A stretch of 64,000 nt of DNA from Phlebopus portentosus (lineage: Eukaryota; Basidiomycota; Agaricomycetes; Boletales; Boletinellaceae), in assembly GCA_037892935.1 (NCBI GenBank), contig JAYXKI010000009.1, positions 744,001 to 808,000 on the forward strand, read 5' to 3'. Shown here one piece after another: positions 23,407-35,054 of this stretch. The position numbers and the translations under genes are program-made. The notes under the pieces are model-generated. The model made no database searches. It saw nothing but the letters and a program-made list of their open reading frames with translations, and was not told where the DNA came from. Each line of letters starts with the position of its first letter. Position 1 is the stretch's first letter.

Positions 23407-24565
23407 TCAAGAAGAACTAGGGTTGTTGGGTCTTGTGCCGGTACGATCCAGTGATGAAGGTGCAGAGGCAGTGATATCAGATCCAGCTTCACGAGCCTGT
23501 CGTCGATCCGGAGAAGGCGGACTAGACGATTCTCCCGTCACTTCCTGTTGCAATGCTCGCTCGACAGCTCTCTCCCTTTCTAGGGATTCCCGACTCTCCC
23601 GGGCCTCAGGGATCGTCATAGGCAGTGTTACGACACGTATCGGTAGGCCTCCGACGTGCTGTACATCCACATCAGCATACCGTGGCGGTCCGCCGACAGC
23701 GACACTCTCATAGGCGGGGAGTTCTTCCTTGTCGTCGCCGTCCCAATCGTCGGCGTCAGGCTGACCGCCGCGACGTCCATGAGCATCAATGTCTGCTCCT
23801 CTAGCTGCCCTTCGACTTCGTCGCTCACTTCTTCTTCCTCTCTCGATACCAGGAAGAGAGACTGAGCGTGCCAAATGTGCAGGCGCTGGTTCGAGAGGCT
23901 CGGGGTAGGGCCCGTGCGTTAGACAAGGAGGGTAGAAGAACGAGGCGGTGACGGGCATTGGGCTCCCACTCATAGTATGCGGTCTTGGAAGGCCAGTTGT
24001 ACGAGGAAGAGATTGACGTCTTTCTTGAGTGGTCAGAATATTATCTCTGGACTCAGTGCGATTGCCATGGGATCGGGAAAGGAATGAACGTAAGGACTGG
24101 CTCCTTCGTTTAACTCGCATACACCTTCAATTATATCCGTCAGAAAGACAACGAGAGAACAGATACAGGTGACACGAACCTCCATATAGTCACAGAAATG
24201 GCTCCGATAACAAAGACCGCACACATCCATTCTAAAGCCGTCTACACCGACATACGCGTATTTATGGATTTCGACAGGATAAACCGGATCCAAATACGAA
24301 TTAGACAACAGACTTAAAGCTAGAACAAGTACGACACCTGTGTTGCATCCCCCTGCGATCCGTCTTCAGACTGTTGCCCTCCATCCGACTGTCCAGTAGA
24401 AATGCTCGTAAAGAAAGGGGTATCCGAGGTAGAGATGATGCTAGCTTCCGCAGCCAGAGCGCTTGGCGTTGAGCTCGAAACGTCGTGTACAACCAAGGCA
24501 TGCGTCCAATGTACGCTGAAAGCGAGAAAGGCGACAGCTGAGAAGGAACTCGGTGTAGAGAACAT
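23407..24565 (-). CDS. Small single-pass membrane protein with PY-type motif
   Basis: The start at 24565 yields a signal peptide (MFSTPSSFSAVAFLAFSVHW), a short Ser/Thr-rich extracellular part, then after introns one transmembrane helix (WMCAVFVIGAISVTIW) and a basic cytoplasmic stretch (RVKRRSQSLRSFLSR). The junction WR-C-MRVKRR is in phase across the intron ending near 24122. The cytoplasmic tail is rich in Arg, Pro and Ser and contains LPAYESVAVGGPPRYADVD, whose PPRY matches the PPxY core that binds WW domains of Rsp5/Nedd4-type ubiquitin ligases. The topology resembles fungal adaptor or surface-sensor proteins, but there is no named family match. Position between the receptors and CLA4 may be coincidental. 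Confidence 0.6.
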
Positions 24566-24956
24566 GGTAGCATGAGGTTAAGGGAGAGTCACTGACACCA
24601 CATTAGTACGGACTAGTGAGAAGTAGTACTGAAGAAGACCATTCCAGGTCAATTATGTCATGCCATGTGCTCACGAGAAGATCTTCGTCGATCTCCGTCG
24701 ATCCCTCAGCTTTGCGCCTGTGATCTTACTAAATGCTCAACTCCCAGGTAAAGTGATTATACCTACCTACGGACAAGCCTTCTCCCATGCGTGGCTGCAA
24801 ATATATGTGTTCAGAGTCTAATACAGGTGAGACTTCAAAAGAAATTTCTCAAGGAATTTCTGTAATTAGAAGTAGTACAAATAAGTACAAATAGTCCGAA
24901 CACAGATGAAGAGTCACGGTTTCAAAGGGACGTAGAGGACGAACGCAACTTTGAAA
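24566..24956. other. Divergent promoter region
   Basis: About 390 bases between the starts of the PY-motif membrane protein (-) and the mitochondrial uS19 gene (+). No RNA gene or CaaX peptide was seen. Confidence 0.45.
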
Positions 24957-25463
24957 ATGCGACCATCAGTCGCGGTATTAGGTGGTAGGTCTGCATGGAA
25001 AGGTGATTACAATCTTATCTGATGTCACGAGAAGATAAACTTGACACACAAATTACTTTGTTTCTTCTTTCAGGACCATACTTCGTGTCGTTTCCTAACT
25101 TGCGAGATGCGTTGAACAACCGAGTGCCTATCTACACGCAGGCTCGGGCTTGCACGATCTTGCCTAACTTCGTGGGGTGCGTTTCACATACCATATCCTT
25201 CGTAGAACGTATATGGCTGGAAGAGGATGACTTGAGCTAACGCTATGACACGAACAGGATTCGATTCATGGTGCACAATGGGAAACAGTATACTCCCGTG
25301 ACGGTTACTCAGGACATGGTTGGGCATAAATTGGGAGAGTTTGCGCCGACGAGGAAACGCTTTGTGTTTAGGTGCGTTGGGAGAAAACTTGTTTGGCTGT
25401 GTGCTTTGTTGTGAGCGTTGGACTGATACGTTGTATTTCGACAGGCAAACGAAGAACAGATAG
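24957..25463 (+). CDS. RSM19: Mitochondrial small-subunit ribosomal protein uS19m
   Basis: Four exons join in frame: 24957-25002, 25074-25176, 25258-25371 and 25445-25463, giving 93 residues. The core [36 protein letters not shown] and [19 protein letters not shown] is the uS19 family, equivalent to bacterial S19, which sits in the head of the small ribosomal subunit. The short leader [15 protein letters not shown] is basic and fits mitochondrial import. The last exon is only 19 bases, encoding the end QTKNR-stop. Length matches the family. Confidence 0.92.
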
Positions 25464-26326
25464 TCTATGGCATCTTTGCAGTAATATCCGCCCATCAGTC
25501 CTTTATTAGCATTCCGGGATAATACAAACGCTTTCTACCAGCACGACTAGTGTTCCTATGAACATTAATGGAATACGCTACCTATCGGATTTCAAATGTC
25601 GTGCTCAACGTTTCTCCACATCTCCATCTGGAAGCTCTTCCATCACAACTGTTACATTCAACATCAAAAACGTCTCCGCCCGCGTCGTGGAATAACGGTG
25701 TTGTCGTTGTAAGCGTAAGAATATTTCAGACATGTGCTTGTAAGCTGGTTGCCTTGTTTATATTGGTGCTATAGCTTTGGTTGGCCTTGGCGAGTGCTTC
25801 TTTCACATAGACTAGTTTCCGCTGAGGGACGATGAGTGAGCTATGACCAAGGCCTGAATATTAGTTGATTCCAAGCCATTTTGATGCGGCTTGCTAGTAA
25901 ATGATAAAGATAGTCAAATGTAAGTAATGGTCACGTTTCGGTGTGTTGTGATTGTGAATAGACGCGGGACCAGTAGCCTAGCATCCCTATTTTCTGCACA
26001 TCTCTCTTCCCCATCGTGAACGGCCTCAACGTCTTCCCTCAAGTCCACCATCGCATCTACTCGCTGTCCGCCTAGCCACGTCGTCGCCAGCATCGTCGAG
26101 CAGCGTGTTTGTGGTGTGATATCCATCACGCGCATCCCTGAGACGTCTTCGCCGCCATTTGCCGCTTGTTTTCACTCTCAAGCCGACCGCCATCGACGCC
26201 GGCGAGTGGTGCAGTACATAAGAGATACATAGCCGTGAATAGTCTTCGCTTTTAAAGTTCCACCCCTGTGCCTTCGCTACCGATAGCCGATCGCGTCTTG
26301 TTACATACTGTACATAATCGACAACG
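25464..26326. other. 5' region of CLA4
   Basis: About 860 bases without a supported gene. The final 200 bases are C-rich and T-rich (26030-26320) and look like a 5' UTR and core promoter for CLA4. A minus-strand frame at 25914-26135 has no recognisable domain. Confidence 0.4.
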
Positions 26327-29172
26327 ATGGCCTTTCACCAGGTTACGGCGACGTCTCTAACTCCTTCCCGCCCCGCCCCCCAGGCGCCCCAGCGCCGCGA
26401 AACTGAGAATAGCTACGCTAGTACTAGCACTCTAGTCTCAGTCGGTTACAAGACTTCTTTCCAGTTCAACCAACCATCAGGTGCGGGCTCGTCCTACGCC
26501 ACGTCCTACTCCGGCATCGGTGCCTCTCCCATCCGCCAGAGCCCTCCCAAAATGAACAGCGAAATAGTCCGCACTGGTACAGCTAGCATCAAGGAGGAGG
26601 GTTTTGCGAGCATATTCTGGGTACGTAAATGGCTGGTCCTGAAGGAGGATATCTTGTCTTTCCACAAGAACGAAGTGAGTGCGACTAATCCATCGCTTCA
26701 TCTTATATTACTGATCTCGAACTACGCCATAAACAGGGCTCGCCACAACAAAGCGTAATCAGACTATGCGATGTCACGAACGTTGAACGTGTAGATCTTA
26801 AGCCATACTGCCTCGTCGTCGAAACTCCAGATAGGAAGGTGTACCTATCACTCAAGAGCGATGAGGAGGTCTATGCGTGGCAAGACGACATTTACTCCCG
26901 CAGCCCCTTGCAAAGCGTAGGACAACCCACGAACTTTGTGCACAAGGTGCACGTTGGTTTTGACCCCGTATCAGGAGGCTTCACGGTGAGCACCGCGATG
27001 CAATACGTGTTAATTTTGGATATCACTTAGTTTGTTGCCGTTACCAGGGTCTGCCTGAGCAATGGAGCAAGCTACTAACGAGATCGGCAATTACACGGGA
27101 GGACTACGCTAAGGACCCTCAAGCCGTACTCGAAGTGCTGGAGTTCTATACTGACCGTCAGAAACATGAGATGGAGGAGATGGGATTGTCTCCGGGAATG
27201 TCACGGAGCGGATCCTCCGCCACCACGCTCTCGCCGTATAACGAGGCACCATCAGCGCCTCGTTTCAACGCTGGTACTGGATTGGCAGGGTCAGCTAAAT
27301 CCGGGCCGGTTCAAGCGCTGGCTTCTGATCGTGCGGGCCTTGCCCGTCAAGACTCTGGTCTGAACGGAAAATCATCAACTGCTATCGCGGCGGCTCGTGC
27401 AGCGGAAATTGTGAATGGTGCCCATGCGCAACATGCTAACACAATCGGCACCGGTACTCAGCCGCGGACTCCGCTTCCGCTCTCGCCGGGTGCACTACAA
27501 GCAACTCGCCCCGCTCCACCTGCGCCGCAGCGCCCCTTGCTCACAGCTCAGCGACCTGCTCCTCCAGCCCCGAAGCCTGGTATTCCAGAGCATACGCCGA
27601 GCAGTCACGACTTAAGAGCCCGCGCAAAGGCACAAGGTCCACAACAAGATCGCGCGGATATCCGGCCTCCTGGACTTGATCATGACCATATGCCACAGCG
27701 CAAGGACTCCATGCCGAGTCGCGAGCAGGATCGCGAGAGAGATGAGCGACGTCCGCAGATGCCACCTTCAAAGTCTTCACCTGCTGTCTCTGCACCAAGT
27801 TCACAACCTGCACCGGGACCAGCTGGCGCTACCGTCGGCCCTCCACCCGTGAAGCCTCTGCAGACGACCAAGAAGCTCCCGAAGGAGCAACCTGCAACTG
27901 TTACAATCACCGCGCCGGCGGATGAACCTGCCAATGGCAGCGTAGCCGCAGCTGCGGCGGCTTTAGAAAAACCGAAGGAGAAGGAAAGACGAATTAGCAC
28001 CATGTCAGAAGCGCAGATCATGGATAAGCTGCGCAGCGTCGTGAATCAGGACGACCCGAAGGTGATTTACAGCAAGATCAAAAAGATTGGGCAAGGGTAT
28101 GAACTCCTTTTCATATAACAATCTGTTTCAGCGTAATATTCACTTTTCTGGGTCTTCTTATAGTGCTTCTGGACACGTCTATGTTGCTAAGGTGCTGGCA
28201 ACGGGCAAGAAGGTCGCAATTAAGGAGATGGATTTGTCACGCCAACCACGTATAGAACTCATCGTAAATGAAATTCTCGTCATGAAGGAGTCGCAACACC
28301 CGAACATCGTCAACTTCCTCGAAAGTTATCTTGTCCGGAACAATGAATTATGGGTCGTCATGGAGTACATGGAGGGAGGTGCTCTCACGGATATCATAGA
28401 GAACAATACTTTGGAGGAGGAACAGATTGCGAGCATCTGCTTGGAGGTGAATCCGATCTTCTTTTTCTTGCCTTCTTTGATACTTGATGAAAAGGATAGG
28501 AGAACTAACGGAAATTTTAGACCTGCAAAGGTCTTAGACATCTTCACGAACAGCACATCATCCATCGAGATATCAAGTCTGACAACGTCCTTCTTGATTC
28601 TCAAGGACGTGTAAAAATAAGTTAGTACACTTTCCATCTCAGCCATCAATCGACTTAATCAAACGCTACATTCCTTCCCGCCTCTTCCCACCACAGCCGA
28701 CTTCGGATTTTGCGCAAAGCTGACGGATCAGAAGTCCAAGCGTGCGACGATGGTTGGGACGCCTTATTGGATGGCACCAGAGGTTGTCAAGCAAAAGGAG
28801 TATGGAGCGAAAGTAGATATTTGGTCCCTTGGGATCATGGCGATTGAGATGATTGAGAATGAGCCTCCATACCTAGACGAGGAGCCCCTCAAAGCGTTGT
28901 ACTTGATTGCCACGAACGGCACGCCCACGCTGAAGAAACCAGACGCTCTCAGCAGGGAGTTGAAGAGTTTCTTGAGCGTATGTCTTTGTGTAGACGTGAA
29001 GAGCCGTGCGTCGGCGAATGAGCTGCTTGAGGTATGTTTCTCAGTCCTCAATATATCCTTCCCGTCAACATCAATGCTCACTCTTTACCTCTAGCACGAA
29101 TTCTTGAAGAAGGCATGCGTGCCTTCAGGCTTGGCGCCATTACTGCTCTTCAAGAGCCGACCAGCAAACTAA
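26327..29172 (+). CDS. CLA4: PAK-family kinase CLA4 (PH, CRIB, kinase)
   Basis: Seven exons join in frame: 26327-26674, 26737-26985, 27048-28096, 28164-28446, 28521-28620, 28697-29031 and 29095-29172, for 813 residues. Domains in order: a PH domain (about residues 85-190: [20 protein letters not shown] through [20 protein letters not shown]), a CRIB/PBD motif ([19 protein letters not shown]) that binds Cdc42 or Rac, a long Pro/Ala-rich linker, and a kinase domain with [40 protein letters not shown] and GTPYWMAPE. All catalytic residues are present. The PH plus CRIB combination marks CLA4 rather than STE20. It controls polarity, septin assembly and budding or hyphal growth. PAK genes of this type lie near pheromone-receptor loci in several Agaricomycetes. 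Confidence 0.95.
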
Positions 29173-29905
29173 ATCCATAGACACTTTGTATCACCCTGTC
29201 AATCCCACTTCCTCTCCATCCCACCTTTAATTTTCCCTTACTTCTTAGTCTGGGCATGTGTAGTCGCTCTTTCTCGACGATTGCTTCGCTCCTGCTCATT
29301 CGCTCTCAGCATGAAGATCAGCAACGATACGGAGTTTTTTTTTCCACATTTCTCGTCTCGTCTCGACCTTCTGCCCTCGTCTTCCACCTTGCAGCTCCTC
29401 AACTCCTCCTGTTCTTCTCTCTCCTCTTTGACGAGCTTCTCTTCTCTTTGTGTCTTCTCTCTTCCCTTCTCTTCCTTTCCTTTTCTTCTCGTTTGATTCC
29501 TTTTCCCTTTTACGATACAATGTGCTGCTGCGGTTACGGAAATTTGTGTAATGTTACGACCCGGAGTCTCTTTTTCTCTATCCCTTTGACGCTAGTGAGT
29601 GCGTTCGTATTAAGCCGATGATACCATTTTCGAGGATTTGTAGTCGGCTTTCGTCTGAACTAAGGGAATGATGGAGACGGCGTTCGATCTCAGGCGCGAT
29701 TATCCGGTAATGGCATTCAGTACGTGGCACACAAAAAGTGAATCTTATTGTATGCAACGAGCGGTGGTCTGTTCCTCCAAGAAGGATAGCAATACTGGAT
29801 TCGATGATACTGATAACCGAGAGCACGCACGACAACGAGATAGTATAACAACACAAAGAAGAATGGTGGTAAGGCGCACGACTGAAGCGACTGAATGTCC
29901 CTAAG
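29173..29905. other. Convergent intergenic region
   Basis: About 730 bases between the 3' ends of CLA4 (+) and the dual-kinase gene (-). It includes a strong pyrimidine tract (29333-29520), probably CLA4 3' UTR. The frames opened there are artefacts of low complexity. Confidence 0.5.
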
Positions 29906-32452
29906 CTAGTTGAAGCCTCTGAATTTCCAGCCAGGTGGTATCGTCAGATAAGAATGTTTGAGGAGTCCGGCTGCTGTCGGCCGTTCATGCGGATCATCGG
30001 CAAGACACTTATTCAGGAAGTTATAGTTGTCTGCAGCGAGGCGTAGATCCAACGGGATCCAGTATGACTGCAAATTTACGGAACATTCAGCATAGTACTT
30101 CATATCATACAAACATAGTTATTTACCACATACCGGTCTGAACGGATTAAGGGCGGTCCAGTCCGGACGACCTGCCCACATTTCGAGCACAACATACCCC
30201 AAACTCCAAAGATCTACTTTGCAGTTATACCAATGCGGTGCTCCAAGGGACGCCTGTCTAGTGACCTCAGGAGCTAACGACCAGGCTGAACCTCGTACAG
30301 GGGTTTTGGTGACTTGAATTAGCTCGTTTGTATTCATAACGCGTTTTTCGAATCGCTGAAGCCGCAAATCTTGCACGTTCCTTGCCCATCGACGAGGATG
30401 TTATCTGAGCTCAAATCCTGTAAAGTATCAATCAGCACCATATCCGAGAATGACAGAATTACAGTACGTGCTCTGTGAATTACACCGCAAGCGTGCAAAT
30501 ATACTAGTCCAGAAAGTATTCCGCGAGCAAGAAACCGGGCAATTGGGTCTTCAAACTTGCCATGGATCTTCAAATGGGTCGTGATTGATCCGCCAGGAAC
30601 AAACTCCATGAAACTAAATAAATATGAATATCAGTCATGATCTTGCTACGGTGAGGGAAGGGCACACATGCTTAGGATTTTGTTTGTCCTCCCGGATCCC
30701 AAATACTTGACAATATTGGAATGATCGAGATCTTTCAATATATCGCTTTCAAGTTTCAGTTCCTTGACCGCGTCGATGGTTCGCTCGCGGTGCGGCAGTA
30801 TAATGAATCTCTTTATTTTGACTTGTTTCACAACGAAACTTTTCCCGGACGACATATTGATTGCCAAGTGAACATTACTCCTGATATCAAGGCTGATTGC
30901 GACACTCTTCTGCCATTTTATAGCTAAGTTGAGAGTGTAAGGGCTTGAACGGACGGAACGATAATAGGTTGCACTTACGTTTCGACGTGTGTCGAATAGC
31001 ACCTACGGACGTATCGATAATGGCAAAAGTAGTTTCACCTTTGGAAGCAGTGACTTCTTCAAACATTCCTTCCGCCCATGTATGGTCTCTTTGGCTCAGA
31101 CTTCCGGAGGCTCGGGAAGTATCCAAGTGTAATGGTCGATTGATTTCGTTCTTCACTTCGGCCATGGTAGGTCGTTCACTAGGATCCCAAGCCCAGCAAA
31201 GGGTGCAAATATTCCAAAGCTGCTTCCTGCGCTCCTCATGAAGCGCTTCCGGTAGTTGAGGAAGCTTGCGATTCACAATTGATGCTAGGACTTGTCCTTC
31301 AAATTTGATATGTGCATACGGATATCCTTTCGTCAGCATTTCCTACCTCAAATATAATTAGCATTCATCATAGGCAAAATGAAGACAAGTAACTTACATA
31401 AACAGTCATACCATATGCCCAGGTATCCGAGGCCCTCGTAGCATTTTGATATTTCTCCGGTTCGGAAAGAAGTTCATATGCCAGCCATCTAGAAGTACCC
31501 CGAATCCCGGTCACTTCGCTCGATTTACTGAACGAATACAAATTGTGAGTTATGTGCGAAGATCCGAAGTCACAAATAACGGCTTCTTGGGCATCCGAGA
31601 CTAATACGTTTGCCTTGCAGTTCGTAAGCACAGGGTGTCATGCGGGTATCTGCTACTTACGGACTTGAGATCAGAATGCACGATATTCTTTTCGTGCAGA
31701 TACGCGAGACCGGTTGCCATGTCCAGTGACTATTGCAACAAGATAAGCAACCTCGTGGGACACCTTCGACACAGGATTGCTTGCCAGTTTCATGACATCG
31801 CAATCTGGATTGCGATTAACGAAATCAAGTACATTCCCATTATCCATCCACTCCGAGATCAGGGGGAACGAAACATGAGTAGAGGTTCCTTCAAGAATGT
31901 AGCCTAGGAAGGGCAGTATGTTGGGATGACTTAGCCTACTCCAAGCTTGAATTTCTCGCTTGAAGATCTAAGAAAACAGATGATGCTGGTTACATTTCGA
32001 CCTGAAGTTGAGAGTCACTCACGCGGGCTGTATCCCTGCTGCCGTCTAGATATATCATCAGGCATTTGATAGCAACTTTCGTCTGGGACCCGTCGGGCCG
32101 CTTGTACGACCCTCTGAACACGTCGCCGTAGCCGCCTCGAGCCACTGGCCATTTTGGCGTCTCGTACTCCACCAGACCCAAAAGATCGAGGTGTTTGAGG
32201 TCAGCAAGCACCCGCTCAATACCATTGTGAGAGTCAGCCCGCAGGTCAGCGCTCATGATGTCTTCGACAGTCAGGAGACGGACATTGATGAGCAGAATAA
32301 ACACAGCTGTGATCTAATGAGTTGCTGGTTTCCGGGTGTGATGTGAAGGATCAAAAATGTCGATTCCTTAGCTTTTTTCCTGTGTTCTGAACTATTAGTA
32401 CGAGAGTATAGTAAAAGGTGCTCACCATTGATCCATACCAAGCATTGGTCAT
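29906..32452 (-). CDS. Dual-kinase protein: TKL kinase joined to degenerate MAPKKK-like domain
   Basis: Ten exons join on the minus strand: 32426-32452, 32023-32313, 31785-31967, 31661-31729, 31398-31613, 30979-31342, 30668-30923, 30472-30613, 30134-30417 and 29906-30067, about 664 residues. The first domain (about residues 60-340) is TKL-like and looks active: VARGGYGDVFRG, VAIK, HSDLKSANVLV, CDFGSSHI. The second (from about residue 384) starts IKWQK and matches the MAPKKK domain of basidiomycetes (VVKQV, ELKLESDILKDLDHSNIVKY, FMEFVPGGSI, HRDLSSDNILVDG, APEV, KVDLWSLGYVVLEMWAGR). Its glycine loop is lost and DFG is replaced by GFS. A one-base frameshift sits at the five-T run 30345-30349. 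Introns 31730-31784 and 30418-30471 begin with GC. It may be a pseudokinase fusion or a decaying gene. Confidence 0.72.
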
Positions 32453-33283
32453 TCCTTGGTATGTGTAACGATGAACTTCCAGCCTTATTGTCTCAATCAA
32501 TGGATATGGTGGCAGAAAAGATGCATTTGAAAAGTGCCAATCATGTCGATCATGTCATCCAAAGAATTTGGGACTTTGCCCCGAATATGGTAATTTCGCA
32601 TCATGATGGAAAGTTCCGATTGACTTGATGATTTACATAGGTGGTGTACAAAGTATTGTACTATGCTAATATGATCACGAAAGTACATTCCATGAATATT
32701 AATGCACAGGTCCGCGGGATTCAGACACGTAGGCGAGTCTATTTCTTTATTTACTAACAATGCGTTATGCAGCACAGAGAAGTCATGAGTACCGATATTC
32801 AAAGGGCCGTCAGTCACGAGCAAGGCAGGCAACAAAAGAGTACAGTAGTTACCATAACATATGGCGTACATACACTGCGCAATAATACATGTGGAGCACA
32901 TACATACATGTATATAGACTTGTCAATACAACCTCATGGATAAGGACATCATCCCCCTCGACCCGATTCATATCGCAGTAAAGGGTAAGGCCAGTGGGGG
33001 AAGGGACATATGAGAGGGAAAGTGTGTGAATGCATAGTACATATGATCTCCACTGTGATCCACCACGAAAGAAAGAGGAAATGAATCATCTATAGACAGG
33101 CACTAACAAAGTAGACACTAACGGGAGAGGACCACAGAGATAATCAGGATAATGATTGCAAAGAGTCTAAGGGATTTCAAATCATGCGCGTGAAAGAAAG
33201 GAACAGTATTCGAATGACGAGTTTCGGAGATTCATTATTACTGGTGCCGGCGTCGCAAAGAAACCAAGAATGAGTGTTGATAG
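32453..33283. other. Intergenic region
   Basis: About 830 bases upstream of the dual-kinase start and downstream of CNOT11 (both minus strand). Short frames (32428-32628 on +, 32497-32901 on -) have no recognisable domain. No repeats or RNA genes were seen. Confidence 0.45.
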
Positions 33284-35054
33284 TCAGAACTTCCCCATAA
33301 CGAGAACACGGTAAAGCGCATTGGCGTCTTCGAAATGAGCATGCGCAAGAGCGAAGTGGGCCATCTCAGCTGATTGAACATCTGAGCTGGGATCGATAAG
33401 GCCAAGTTTGATTAGCGAATTATAGAACCGACACAGCTAGAAAAAATGATATATCAACCCTCTGACCGGAAGAAGTGGAGACGTCAGTCACACATACGTT
33501 CTGCACGCCTTTTGCGGCCCGATCGTCACTGATCAGGCCTTCTTTCGCTTGCGACTCGAATCTCTCGACCCAGGCAATTGAATTAAGAATGAAGGCGCCG
33601 AGAACCTCAGAACGTGTTAGGTCGGCGATAGTCGTCTTCGGAACACCATTCATCCCTTGTCCATATTCACCACTCATCATATCGTCTCCAATGCTTTCGA
33701 CCGCAGGTAGCAATGTCGGATCCCGAAGCAAGCGGCCCAAAATGTCAAAAGAAGGTAGTGTAGGTGGTAGCTGACGAAGGACATCAAGAACATCCAAACG
33801 CCTAAAGGAAGCGTTGAAAGAACCAGTTGACGATGTATTAAGAAGTGCCACGACGAGGGGATGCCCCAAAGCCGGGTTGAGGGCAAGAAGCGGAGGGAGC
33901 GAATGGAGCGGAACGACGGTATGGGGTGAGAAATGCGGCAATGCTAGAACAACCACCTGCGAAGATATAATTAGTTCAAGTAAACTTTTGAAATGAATGG
34001 AGCATATTCGGAAATTGGACGATGGCTTGATTGCACCAGAGTGGTGCTAATGGCATTAGCCGTCCACTTACCCTTTGTTCGGAAAGCGATAAGACTCGCT
34101 GACATGCGGCAAGCAGGAAGCGCATTCCATGTTCCATGAATTCAAGCTTGGGGTCGTCGCCTTGCGGCAAAGGAGAAGCCCGTACTTCGCTTCCATCTTC
34201 TACTGAAGCAGGCGAGATAGAAGAACTTGGATCTAAACCATCCGTTTTGACCTGATTAACAAACTGGCTTTCGCTCGGATGCCTAAAAATAGATAGAATA
34301 TTGATATAATCAGACGAGTAACAACGAAAAGAATATTGATGAGTTCCGTACGAGTCGAACGATTCGTCGTCCTGTTTTGTGAGAGCATCATCGACTGTGA
34401 GCTGAGCCGCACGGAGCTTCGGAGGAAGAGGTGACCGGGCGAGGGTTAAGGGGGAGTATGGACCGAGCTGACAAAACGAACGTCATCTCCACAAGCAAAG
34501 ACAGACGGAGAGAAGTGTATGCATACATCATTCCCGTCTCCTTTCAATATCTTCCAAAGAACCCAGACGAGTTGTTCATTCTCATTAACGCCACCACGTT
34601 CAGCCTCAAACCGTGACATCTCCCGTTCGCGCAAGAATACTTCCGCAAATGCACTGCGAAATGGGTTCATTGCTATCGGATGGGCAGCATACATGTAATA
34701 CAGTATGTATGCGGCGCATATACGACGCGGTACCTGCATGTTCAATGACGTAGAACAGATTTACTGTGTTAGCCACCGTGTTCCTCTCTTCCGTCGCAAA
34801 AACTCTGGCAATGAAAGTGACGCGGAACGTTACCGTACCTCGGAGTAACCTGAGAGTAAAGGCAGCAGGATGTCAAGAGCAATTCCAAAGCGACCTGCAG
34901 GCTGCACGAGCTGGGCAAATGCCTGAGCTGCCGCCGAGCACGGAATACCGTCAGCTTGGGCTAGCAAGTGCGCCACAGACGTCCGTACAGGATCACCAGT
35001 CGGCGTCGAGGGCGCGGTGGGCATTGGTGACGGACGGTAAGTGGCCGTCTGCAT
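33284..35054 (-). CDS. CNOT11: CCR4-NOT complex subunit 11 (CNOT11)
   Basis: The stop is at 33284 and the best ATG at 35054 (MQTATYRPSPMP). Upstream of that ATG another possible exon segment (LQQVAFNALVR, near 35085-35117) leaves the true start open. The N-terminal helical part includes HLLAQADGIPCSAAAQAFAQ and NPFRSAFAEVFL. The C-terminal conserved block contains VPLHSLPPLLALNPALGHPL, FDILGRLLRDPTLL, VLGAFILNSIAWVERFES, ISDDRAAKGVQNV, then LCRFYNSLIKLGLIDPSSD and AEMAHFALAHAHFEDANAL. This is the family domain of CNOT11, which pairs with CNOT10 in the deadenylase complex that shortens mRNA poly(A) tails. Budding yeast lacks this subunit. Neighbours are unrelated. Confidence 0.83.
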
